Positions 1 to 5,640 of a DNA stretch of 13,354 bases are shown here, piece by piece; positions within the stretch are counted from its first letter, which is position 1, and the number at the start of each line of letters is the position of its first letter. A program made the translations under genes and the position numbers. Below the pieces are notes generated by a model. The model ran no database searches and was not told the origin of the DNA. It was given only the letters and a program-made list of their open reading frames with translations. The stretch is from CAZYZQ01 sp964652075 (GTDB taxonomy: Bacteria; Bacillota; Clostridia; Oscillospirales; Oscillospiraceae): assembly GCA_964652075.1 (NCBI GenBank), contig CAZYZQ010000062.1:1-13354 (forward strand), written 5' to 3'.

Positions 1-186
1 CGTACCACCGACGTCACCGGCATCATCACCCTGCCCGAGGGCACCGAGATGTGCATGCCTGGCGATAACGTCGACATGTCCGTTGAGCTGATCACCCCGA
101 TCGCCATCGAGCAGGGCCTGCGTTTCGCTATCCGTGAGGGCGGCCGCACGGTTGGTTCCGGTGTTGTCACCGAGATCGACGGCTAA
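1..186 (+). CDS. tuf: Elongation factor Tu, C-terminal end (partial)
   Basis: The frame is open from base 1 and stops at TAA 184-186, giving 61 codons from the end of EF-Tu domain 3, the beta-barrel that contacts aminoacyl-tRNA and EF-Ts. The visible part carries the family's PGDNVDM stretch, then ELITPIAIEQGLRFAIREGG and a closing GRTVGSGVVTEI. EF-Tu delivers aminoacyl-tRNA to the ribosomal A site as a GTP complex in the cytosol. The GTPase domain and the start codon lie upstream of the window. Codon use is strongly biased, as expected for a very highly expressed gene. It is the last gene of its transcript, because a strong terminator begins 14 bases after the stop. Confidence 0.97.
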   Translation, partial: RTTDVTGIITLPEGTEMCMPGDNVDMSVELITPIAIEQGLRFAIREGGRTVGSGVVTEIDG

Positions 187-199
187 GTTCAAACGTTCA

Positions 200-233
200 C
201 CCGGACAGGAGCACTCCTGTCCGGGCTTTTTTT
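200..233 (+). terminator. Rho-independent terminator of tuf
   Basis: A perfect 11-bp GC-rich stem (200-210 with 215-225) closes a GCAC loop and is followed, after one C, by seven T residues (227-233). This is a textbook intrinsic terminator, 14 bases after the tuf stop codon. Confidence 0.95.
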
Positions 234-238
234 CTGCA

Positions 239-267
239 TTGAAAATTCGGCCGCAGTATAGTATGAT
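239..267 (+). promoter_or_regulatory. Sigma-70/SigA-type promoter of the 318-4525 operon
   Basis: TTGAAA at 239-244 (-35) and TATGAT at 262-267 (-10) are separated by exactly 17 bases, each one mismatch from consensus. The promoter sits just after the tuf terminator and about 50 bases before the first start codon of the next gene. The predicted start of transcription is near 273-275, so the hairpin at 282-309 would lie almost at the 5' end of the transcript. GATAAT at 265-270 is an alternative -10 but would make the spacer 20. Confidence 0.8.
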
Positions 268-281
268 AATAGCAAACGGCA

Positions 282-309
282 CCCTCCCGGCATAGGATAG
301 CCGGGAGGG
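282..309 (+). promoter_or_regulatory. 5' UTR hairpin that sequesters a Shine-Dalgarno site
   Basis: A perfect 10-bp GC-rich stem (282-291 with 300-309) closes an 8-base loop, ATAGGATA. The 3' arm contains GGGAGGG (303-309), which is the only good ribosome binding site for the ATG at 318. There is no T run after it, so it is not an intrinsic terminator. If the stem forms, it would hide the binding site and lower translation of the first gene of the operon. Regulation is inferred from the structure. No ligand or protein binding site was recognised. Confidence 0.6.
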
Positions 310-317
310 ATTCAGGC

Positions 318-638
318 ATGATGATTGCGATTTACTCGCTTGCAACCTTTGGGGCGCTGATGGTGCTGTGGTGTGTCTTCGGCGCGTTTGTGCTGCCGGC
401 TGGCGGAAAGGGGACGCGTGTCCTCGTGCGGATCTCCGCGAAGCCGGGCAGGACGGAGCGCCAGCTCCGCAGTCTGCAATGGCTGCTGGACACGGGCCTG
501 CTGCGCAGCGAAATCTGCCTGCTGGATGAGGGAATGACGCCTGCGCAAAAGGCACAGGCCGAGCGCTGGATGCGCCGCTACCCCGGCGTGACACTGTGCG
601 CGCCGGAGGAAATCGGCGAGACGATGAAAGAGGCATAA
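318..638 (+). CDS. Small single-pass membrane-anchored protein of unknown function (106 aa)
   Basis: I cannot assign a named family. Residues about 3-28 (from IAIYSLATFGALMVLW to AFVLP) form one hydrophobic segment suited to a membrane anchor. A soluble, probably cytosolic domain of about 75 residues follows, with a beta strand TRVLVRI, a charged helix around RTERQLRSLQWLL, a second strand EICLLDEGM, a helix TPAQKAQAERWM and a third strand GVTLCAPEEI. This alternating pattern suggests a small alpha/beta fold. The ATG at 318 is chosen because GGGAGGGA at 303-310 is 7 bases upstream; a second ATG follows directly at 321. The stop at 636-638 is one base before the GTG of recD2, so the two are probably translationally coupled. 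The gene is first in the operon and its binding site lies inside a hairpin. Confidence 0.8.
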   Translation: MMIAIYSLATFGALMVLWCVFGAFVLPAGGKGTRVLVRISAKPGRTERQLRSLQWLLDTGLLRSEICLLDEGMTPAQKAQAERWMRRYPGVTLCAPEEIGETMKEA

Positions 639-639
639 C

Positions 640-2850
640 GTGGGACAGGGAACGGAAGAGATCCTCCGCGGCGCGATCGCCGCGGTCGTGTATCAGAACA
701 ACGAAAACGGCTACGCGGTGCTGCGCGTCGAGTCGGAGGACGGCAAGCTCGTCACGGTCGTCGGCACCGTGCCGATGGCGGCGGTCGGCGAGCAGCTTGT
801 CGTCGCCGGGCGCTGGTGCAGCCACGCAACCTATGGCGCGCAGTTTCAGGCAGAGTTCTTGGAGCGCTCCATGCCGGAGAACAAGCATGATATCGTGGCG
901 TATCTGGCGACCGGCCTGCTGCGCGGCGTGGGCGACCGGCTTGCGGAGCGCATTGTCAAAAAGTTCGGCGAGCAGACGCTCTCTGTCATCGAGTCGGAAC
1001 CGGAGCGCTTGGCGGAGGTGTCCGGCATTTCCCCCCGCAAGGCGGAGGAGATCGGGAAATCGTTCCGCCGTCAGGTTGGCCTGCGGCGGCTCATTGAGTT
1101 TCTTGCGCAGTACCGCCTGCCGCCGGAGCTGGCGGTCAAGCTGTACCACACCTACGGCGACATGGCGGTTGAGATGGTGCAGGAGAACCCCTATATTTTG
1201 ACGGACCCCGCCTTCGGCGCATCGTTTTCCGTTGTCGATGCGTTTGCCATCGAGATGGGCACGCCGGCCGACGATCCGCAGCGCGTAGCGGCTGGCGTCC
1301 AGTTCGAGCTGACGCACAACCTCGGCAACGGCCATGTGTTTTTGCCGAAAAATAAGCTGCTGCAGGCGACCATGCAGATGCTGGCGCTGCCGCAGCAGAC
1401 CGTCGAGACGGCGATGGAGCAGCTACAGGAGGACGACGGCCTGCGCGTGCGGCAGGTGGCGTCTGTAGAGGCCTGCTATCTGCCGGAGTATGAGCAGGCG
1501 GAGACGGAGGTTGCGCAGCGTATTTTCCAGATGGCGCAGACAGTTCTGACCCCGCCGCGCGATCTGGAAAAACGGATCGACGCGATTGAAAAGGCGTGCG
1601 GCATTGACTATGCGCCGTTGCAGCGCGAGGCAATCCGCACGGCGGCTTCCCGGCAGCTCATGCTGCTCACGGGCGGGCCGGGCACCGGCAAAACGACGGC
1701 GCTCAGGGGCATTTTAGCCCTTCTGGAGGAACTGGACTGCAAAACAGAGCTGGCCGCGCCGACCGGGCGCGCCGCAAAACGGCTTACCGAGCTGACGGAG
1801 CGCGAGGCGTCCACAATTCACCGTCTGCTCGAAGCGCAGATGGACCCGGAGAGCGGCACGCTGAGCTTCTTCCACGACGCCTCGGAGCCGCTGAAAATTG
1901 ACGCGCTGATCGTGGACGAGGTGTCGATGGTCGATCTGCAGCTCATGGCGTCGCTGCTCGAGGCCCTGCCGCCCGACTGCCGGCTGATTCTGGTCGGTGA
2001 TCCGGATCAGCTGCCGTCTGTCGGCGCGGGGAACGTCTTTTCAGACCTGATCCGCTCCGAGCGCGTGGCCACGGTGCGCCTGACAGAGGTCTTCCGGCAG
2101 GCGCAGCAGAGCCTGATCGTCATGAACGCACATGCGGTGAACCGGGGCGAGTTCCCGGAGCTGCGCGTAAAAGACCGTGATTTCTTCTTCCTGCCGCGCC
2201 ACACCGCGGAGCAGCTTGTGCAGACCGTGGTGGATCTCTGCGCGACGCGCCTGCCGCGCATCGGCATTCCCAGCCAGGAGATTCAGGTGTTGACGCCGAC
2301 GCGCAAGTACGAGGTCGGTACCGTCAACCTGAACCGCCGCCTACAGGAGGCGCTCAACCCGCCCGGCGAGGGGAAGCACGAAAAAAAATACGGGGAATAT
2401 GTCTTCCGCGAGGGCGACCGGGTGATGCAAATCCGTAATAATTATGATATACTGTGGAAGAAGACGGACGGCTTCGGCTCCGGCACGGGAATCTTTAACG
2501 GCGACGTCGGCATAATCAGGACGGTCGATCTGTCCGCGGAGACGGTGACGGTTGTATTCGAGGACCGCGAGGCGAAGTATGGCTTCGATATGCTCATGGA
2601 GCTGGAACCGGCCTATGCCATGACCGTCCACAAGAGCCAAGGCAGTGAGTACCGTGCCGTGGTGCTCGTGACGTGGCCCGGGACGCCGATGCTCCAGACA
2701 CGCAGCATCCTGTATACGGCCATTACGCGCGCCCGCGAGATGATGATTCTCGTCGGGGAGCCGCAGGTCGTTGCAACAATGGTGGAAAACAACCGCCAGC
2801 AGCGCCGCTACTCCGGCCTGCGCTGGCGGCTCGCGGAGGGACAGGCGTGA
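640..2850 (+). CDS. recD2: ATP-dependent DNA helicase, RecD2 family (736 aa)
   Basis: RecD2 is a 5'-3' superfamily 1B DNA helicase of bacteria that lack RecBCD. It is linked to DNA repair, mismatch repair and replication fork maintenance and acts in the cytosol. The order of parts is complete: an N-terminal OB-like region (about 1-80), a helix-hairpin-helix region (GVGDRLAERI near 96 and VSGISPRKAEEIG near 127-139), Walker A GGPGTGKT at 345-352, Walker B DEVSMVD at 426-432, a Q/GDPDQLPSVG motif III near 456-466, and the C-terminal motifs YAMTVHKSQGSEY (659-671) and TAITRAR (693-699). The length is usual for the family. The start is GTG, supported by AAAGAGG 6 bases upstream. No recB or recC partner is seen, as expected for RecD2. 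The last codons overlap the comF start (GTGA at 2847-2850). Confidence 0.96.
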   Translation: MGQGTEEILRGAIAAVVYQNNENGYAVLRVESEDGKLVTVVGTVPMAAVGEQLVVAGRWCSHATYGAQFQAEFLERSMPENKHDIVAYLATGLLRGVGDRLAERIVKKFGEQTLSVIESEPERLAEVSGISPRKAEEIGKSFRRQVGLRRLIEFLAQYRLPPELAVKLYHTYGDMAVEMVQENPYILTDPAFGASFSVVDAFAIEMGTPADDPQRVAAGVQFELTHNLGNGHVFLPKNKLLQATMQMLALPQQTVETAMEQLQEDDGLRVRQVASVEACYLPEYEQAETEVAQRIFQMAQTVLTPPRDLEKRIDAIEKACGIDYAPLQREAIRTAASRQLMLLTGGPGTGKTTALRGILALLEELDCKTELAAPTGRAAKRLTELTEREASTIHRLLEAQMDPESGTLSFFHDASEPLKIDALIVDEVSMVDLQLMASLLEALPPDCRLILVGDPDQLPSVGAGNVFSDLIRSERVATVRLTEVFRQAQQSLIVMNAHAVNRGEFPELRVKDRDFFFLPRHTAEQLVQTVVDLCATRLPRIGIPSQEIQVLTPTRKYEVGTVNLNRRLQEALNPPGEGKHEKKYGEYVFREGDRVMQIRNNYDILWKKTDGFGSGTGIFNGDVGIIRTVDLSAETVTVVFEDREAKYGFDMLMELEPAYAMTVHKSQGSEYRAVVLVTWPGTPMLQTRSILYTAITRAREMMILVGEPQVVATMVENNRQQRRYSGLRWRLAEGQA

Positions 2851-3497
2851 GGGCGCTGCTGGACCTGCTGTTTCCGCGCAAATGCGTGTTTTGCCAGAAG
2901 CTGCTGGCAAAGGACGACGGCGATATCTGCGCCGACTGCTATCGAAATTTGCCGGAACCGCACGACCCGGTGCGTCATGGCGCGTATTTTGACCTCTGTG
3001 TCTCGCCCTGCGTCTACCGCGACGCTGTGCGCGAGGCCATCCACCGCTTCAAGTTTTCGGGGCGGGAGTGCTATGCGGCCACCTTCGCGCCCTTGATGGC
3101 CGCTGCCATCGCGCAGCAGGAGATCGGCTCGATCGATTTCGTGACTTGGGCGCCGGTCAGCCGCAGGCGAAAGCGCTCGCGCGGCTACGATCAGGCGCAG
3201 TGCTTGGCGCTCGAAGTGGGAAAGCTTCTGGATTTGCCGTGCAGACAGGCGCTTTGGAAGCATCGGGACAACGCGGCGCAGTCTTCGCTGGATGCGGCGG
3301 CGCGGCAGGCCAACGTCTTCGGCGTCTATCGGGCGAAGCACCTGGAACAGCTGGCGGAACAGAACATTTTACTCATAGACGACGTGATTACAACCGGCGC
3401 TACGCTCTCCGAGTGCAGCCGCGTGCTGCGGCTGGAGGGCGCGAAGCGCATCGTCTGTGCTACGTTTGCAACAACAGAAAGTGGGTTAAAGACATGA
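2847..3497 (+). CDS. comF: ComF family phosphoribosyltransferase-like protein (216 aa)
   Basis: ComF proteins combine a small zinc-binding head with a type I phosphoribosyltransferase fold. They are needed for natural DNA uptake in several bacteria and are thought to work in the cytosol with ComFA and DprA. Here the N-terminus (LLDLLFPRKCVFC) carries a four-cysteine zinc ribbon, C13-x2-C16 and C28-x2-C31. RRRKRSRGYDQAQ matches the conserved mid-region, and LLIDDVITTGAT (175-186) is the PRPP-binding loop, with the D178-D179 pair and T182-T183-G184. The start is taken as GTG 2847 because GGAGGG (2835-2840) is 6 bases upstream and the family begins with this MxxLLDLLFP sequence; upstream in-frame ATGs would lie inside recD2. 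The stop overlaps the mreB start as ATGA (3494-3497). No comFA helicase is adjacent, so a role in competence is not shown by context. Confidence 0.92.
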   Translation: MRALLDLLFPRKCVFCQKLLAKDDGDICADCYRNLPEPHDPVRHGAYFDLCVSPCVYRDAVREAIHRFKFSGRECYAATFAPLMAAAIAQQEIGSIDFVTWAPVSRRRKRSRGYDQAQCLALEVGKLLDLPCRQALWKHRDNAAQSSLDAAARQANVFGVYRAKHLEQLAEQNILLIDDVITTGATLSECSRVLRLEGAKRIVCATFATTESGLKT

Positions 3498-4525
3498 AAC
3501 GATCGCACGATCTTGGGATTGACCTCGGAACCACGAACGTCCGGATCTATCAGGAGGGCCGCGGCGTGATCCTGCGCGAGCCGTCCGTGGTGGCCGTTGA
3601 CCGCACGACGGGGAAGGTGCTGCAAGTGGGCGTGGACGCCCGGAATATGCTGGGCAGGACGCCGGGCAACGTCGTGGCGTTGCATCCGTTGCGCGACGGC
3701 GTGATCTCGGACTATGAGATGGCTGAAAAGCTCCTGACGCAGCTGCTCAAGAAGGTGCGGCGTTTTACGCTGATTAAGCCGCGCGTGGTTGTTGCGGTGC
3801 CGAGCGGGGTTACGGAGGTCGAAGAACGCGCGGTGATTCAGGCCGCCATGGAGGCCGGCGCTCGCCGCGTCTACCTCATCGAGGAACCGCTCGCCGCGGC
3901 GCTCGGCTCGCGTATGAACTTCTCCGACCCAGGCGGGCATATGGTCGTCGATATCGGCGGCGGCACAACGGACGTGGCGGTGCTGAGCATGGACAATGTT
4001 GTATACTCCTCGTCCACCAAAACAGCGGGCGGCGCGTTCGATCAGGCGATCATCCGCTATGTCCGGCGCGTGTTCAATATTCTGCTCGGGGAGAACACAG
4101 CGGAGGACGTCAAGATGGCCATCGGCTGCGTCCTGCCCCGCACGGAACGGATGACCACAACGGTGAAGGGCCGCGACCTCAAGACCGGCCTGCCGAAGGA
4201 GGTCACGCTCTCCTCGGACGATATGGCGGAGGCGCTGAAACGGCCGGTGCGCCAGATTGTGGACGAGGTGCTGCTGATGCTTGAGCGCACCGCACCGGAG
4301 CTGGTGGCGGATATCTCGGAGAACGGCGTCGTGCTCACGGGCGGCGGCAGTCAGCTCTGGGGGCTGGATCAGCTCCTTGCGGAGCGCACCGGCATCGCCT
4401 GCCGCGTGGCGGACGACGCGGACGCCTGCGTAGTCTGCGGCTGCGGCCGGAGCCTGCGCTGGCTCGGCAATATGCAGGACGGCCCAATCAACGTTGCGCG
4501 CAAGCGGCTTCTGAAACAGCAATAA
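3494..4525 (+). CDS. mreB: Rod shape-determining protein, MreB/Mbl family (343 aa)
   Basis: MreB is a bacterial actin that polymerises under the cytoplasmic membrane and guides cell-wall elongation. The actin-type ATP-binding motifs are all present: phosphate-1 DLGIDLGTTN (6-15), phosphate-2 DIGGGTTDV (153-161) and the adenosine motif LTGGGSQL (281-288). The segments PRVVVAVPSGVTEVEERAV and LIEEPLAAALG are diagnostic of MreB rather than DnaK or FtsA. The length is normal. The ATG at 3494 overlaps the comF TGA; the binding site (GAAAGTGG, about 8 bases upstream) is modest, so expression probably depends on coupling to comF. No mreC or mreD follows, unlike the classical mreBCD operon, so this may be an Mbl or MreBH-type paralogue rather than MreB itself. 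Sequence reading alone cannot separate these. Confidence 0.93.
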   Translation: MKRSHDLGIDLGTTNVRIYQEGRGVILREPSVVAVDRTTGKVLQVGVDARNMLGRTPGNVVALHPLRDGVISDYEMAEKLLTQLLKKVRRFTLIKPRVVVAVPSGVTEVEERAVIQAAMEAGARRVYLIEEPLAAALGSRMNFSDPGGHMVVDIGGGTTDVAVLSMDNVVYSSSTKTAGGAFDQAIIRYVRRVFNILLGENTAEDVKMAIGCVLPRTERMTTTVKGRDLKTGLPKEVTLSSDDMAEALKRPVRQIVDEVLLMLERTAPELVADISENGVVLTGGGSQLWGLDQLLAERTGIACRVADDADACVVCGCGRSLRWLGNMQDGPINVARKRLLKQQ

Positions 4526-4569
4526 GCAGATACGGCGCGGAATCTAAAATCCAATGTTTTCCAGTGGTA

Positions 4570-4591
4570 CGGCGTGACCTCGGTCACGCCG
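4570..4591 (+). terminator. Possible terminator after mreB
   Basis: Bases 4570-4578 pair perfectly with 4583-4591 around a CTCG tetraloop; counting the loop-closing pair, the whole 22 bases form a near-perfect palindrome. It lies 45 bases after the mreB stop, where a transcript end is expected. The following sequence (CTTCCGTTTGCC) is only weakly T-rich, so termination may be inefficient, or the palindrome may bind a protein. Confidence 0.5.
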
Positions 4592-4728
4592 CTTCCGTTT
4601 GCCGCTTTCATGGGCATTCCTGAATTTTTGTTAATTATTTCCACCATCCTTGCTTTTCATGCTATCGGGGAGTACGCTGGACTTGTGGACGGTATGTCCA
4701 TCCAAAATCTTTGATTGGAGGCAACACA

Positions 4729-4827
4729 ATGTATCAGTTCGCCGGCGCAAGTCCTGTGCGGAATCGATTTTGGTGCGGCTCCCAAATGTGGCGAGGTCGG
4801 ATGAAAATCGTACGCTATGGCGCATGA
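4729..4827 (+). CDS. Possible small cationic peptide (32 aa)
   Basis: An ATG at 4729 has a good ribosome binding site, GGAGG at 4717-4721, 7 bases upstream. The frame runs 32 codons to TGA at 4825-4827. The predicted peptide begins MYQFAGASPVRNRFW, contains five Arg, one Lys, two Trp, one Cys and no acidic residue, and ends in RYGA. It has no signal peptide and no membrane segment. I recognise no family. The stop overlaps an ATG (ATGA, 4824-4827) that is in frame with the downstream lipoprotein. It may be a real small gene, a leader peptide, a decayed gene end, or chance. The binding site is the main support. Confidence 0.3.
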   Translation: MYQFAGASPVRNRFWCGSQMWRGRMKIVRYGA

Positions 4828-4892
4828 GCAGGATGATGTTTCTTGCTTGTGCGCTTTCTTTTTCTCGCTTTCGTTGTGAAAACCCTATTTGG

Positions 4893-4898
4893 AAAGGA
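4893..4898 (+). promoter_or_regulatory. Ribosome binding site that fixes the lipoprotein start
   Basis: AAAGGA lies 6 bases before ATG 4905 but only 3 before ATG 4902. It supports initiation directly before the signal peptide rather than at one of the in-frame ATGs further upstream (4824, 4833, 4836). Confidence 0.6.
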
Positions 4899-4904
4899 TG
4901 TATG

Positions 4905-5471
4905 ATGAAAAGATACAGATATGTGATATTCGGAATCATAATAGCGCTGCTGCTCTCCGTGACCGGCTGTGCGAAAGTGCAGGCCGGGAGCAGCGAACCG
5001 GCAGAAGAACCCGGCACTTTAGAGGAGACGCCAACCATACCGGAAGAACCGCCCGTCTCTGAAGCGACCATAGAGACAGAGGAAGAAACAGCGCATACGC
5101 TGTCTGTTGAGATTCAGGAAGTGCGGGAGGAAGACATAGAAGAAAGGGCATATTGGCTGCATGTCGCAGACGAGGACGGAATCTATCTGGCGATTTGTCC
5201 GGATGCCACGGTTTATTCCTTCAAATTCGTCGTTCTGCATGTGGAAGAAACAGAGTCCGGGCTGCAATACGTGATTGATGAGGAACAATTCTCCGTTGAG
5301 GAGCTCTCCCCGGACAAGCCGTTTTTGGTGAAAATGCTGTTTGTGGGGCTGTTTCCGACGTATGGTTTCACCTTTGAGGACGAGAATCACAATGCGCACT
5401 TTTTCACAATCAACATAGCAGGCCTCGGCCCGGAGAATGGCGATCCTCTTTATTTGACCGAAATCGAGTAG
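4905..5471 (+). CDS. Predicted secreted lipoprotein of unknown function (188 aa)
   Basis: The N-terminus is a clear lipoprotein signal peptide: basic MKRYRYR-like start, hydrophobic core IFGIIIALLLS and lipobox VTGC, so Lgt/LspA would make C22 the lipidated first residue. The mature protein starts with an acidic, Pro/Glu/Thr-rich linker (about 23-65) typical of a spacer from the membrane to an outer-face domain. The remaining 120 residues are acidic and look beta-rich, ending in LYLTEIE. No enzyme motif or known domain was recognised. ATG 4905 is preferred over ATG 4902 because AAAGGA (4893-4898) is 6 bases upstream of it. The frame stays open upstream to 4650, but those codons would put a long odd extension before the signal peptide. 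G+C is near 50%, well below the neighbours, which suggests separate acquisition. It has no operon partner apart from the possible small ORF at 4729. Confidence 0.8.
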   Translation: MKRYRYVIFGIIIALLLSVTGCAKVQAGSSEPAEEPGTLEETPTIPEEPPVSEATIETEEETAHTLSVEIQEVREEDIEERAYWLHVADEDGIYLAICPDATVYSFKFVVLHVEETESGLQYVIDEEQFSVEELSPDKPFLVKMLFVGLFPTYGFTFEDENHNAHFFTINIAGLGPENGDPLYLTEIE

Positions 5472-5487
5472 TCCCGTTTTAAGAAGC

Positions 5488-5525
5488 AACTATGGCGGCC
5501 GGCAACCTTGCCGGCCGCCATAGTT
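5488..5525. terminator. Large perfect inverted repeat after the lipoprotein gene
   Basis: Bases 5488-5503 pair without mismatch with 5510-5525, a 16-bp stem; the loop is AACCTT, and A5504-T5509 could add a seventeenth pair. It begins 16 bases after the lipoprotein stop and would be very stable. Neither strand has a T run next to the stem, so it is not a standard intrinsic terminator. It may end transcription with help, protect a 3' end, or be a repeat element. It is symmetric, so the strand is not assigned. Confidence 0.5.
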
Positions 5526-5562
5526 CGCCAAATCCTCCGCCGTATTATTTTTCAAAAAAGAC

Positions 5563-5591
5563 TGGTCAAACAGGGCTGCGCGCGGTATAAT
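5563..5591 (+). promoter_or_regulatory. Probable promoter of pncB
   Basis: A perfect -10 box TATAAT (5586-5591) lies 17 bases after TGGTCA (5563-5568), a 4-of-6 match to the -35 consensus. It stands about 50 bases before the pncB start, after the inverted repeat that ends the preceding unit. No operator was recognised. Confidence 0.65.
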
Positions 5592-5640
5592 AGGAAAAAT
5601 ATGGCGCGGCAGCGCAGCACACGAAAGAAGGAACCATAGA

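Larger units (their letters stand above)
4526..4904. other. Low-GC gap between mreB and the lipoprotein gene
   Basis: This 379-base stretch has clearly more A+T than the flanking genes. It holds the hairpin at 4570-4591, an A+T-rich patch (TTTTTGTTAATTATTT) near 4625-4640, a possible 32-codon ORF at 4729-4827, and a pyrimidine-rich run near 4850-4872. I see no tRNA, no riboswitch I recognise, and no promoter with both boxes near consensus, although the lipoprotein gene should have one here. Confidence 0.6.

Noticed and set aside
282..309. This hairpin as an intrinsic terminator or attenuator
   Set aside because: There is no T run after the 3' arm; the sequence goes straight to ATG 318.
2673..2846. 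An upstream extension of comF from an ATG at 2673
   Set aside because: It lies wholly inside the conserved C-terminal motifs of recD2; the family start and a good binding site point to GTG 2847.
3068..3493. An upstream extension of mreB through comF
   Set aside because: The extra residues are out-of-frame comF sequence; MreB proteins begin close to the DLGIDLGTTN motif, as from ATG 3494.
3326..4522. A 398-codon open frame on the minus strand opposite mreB
   Set aside because: mreB has all actin-type ATP motifs in the plus frame; the antisense product is His/Arg-rich with no domain.
4650..4904. An 85-codon upstream extension of the lipoprotein frame
   Set aside because: It would put a long polar segment before a clear signal peptide and lipobox; a binding site directly precedes 4905. 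An open run of this length is only mildly unusual. The ATG at 4824 that overlaps the small ORF stop remains a weak alternative.
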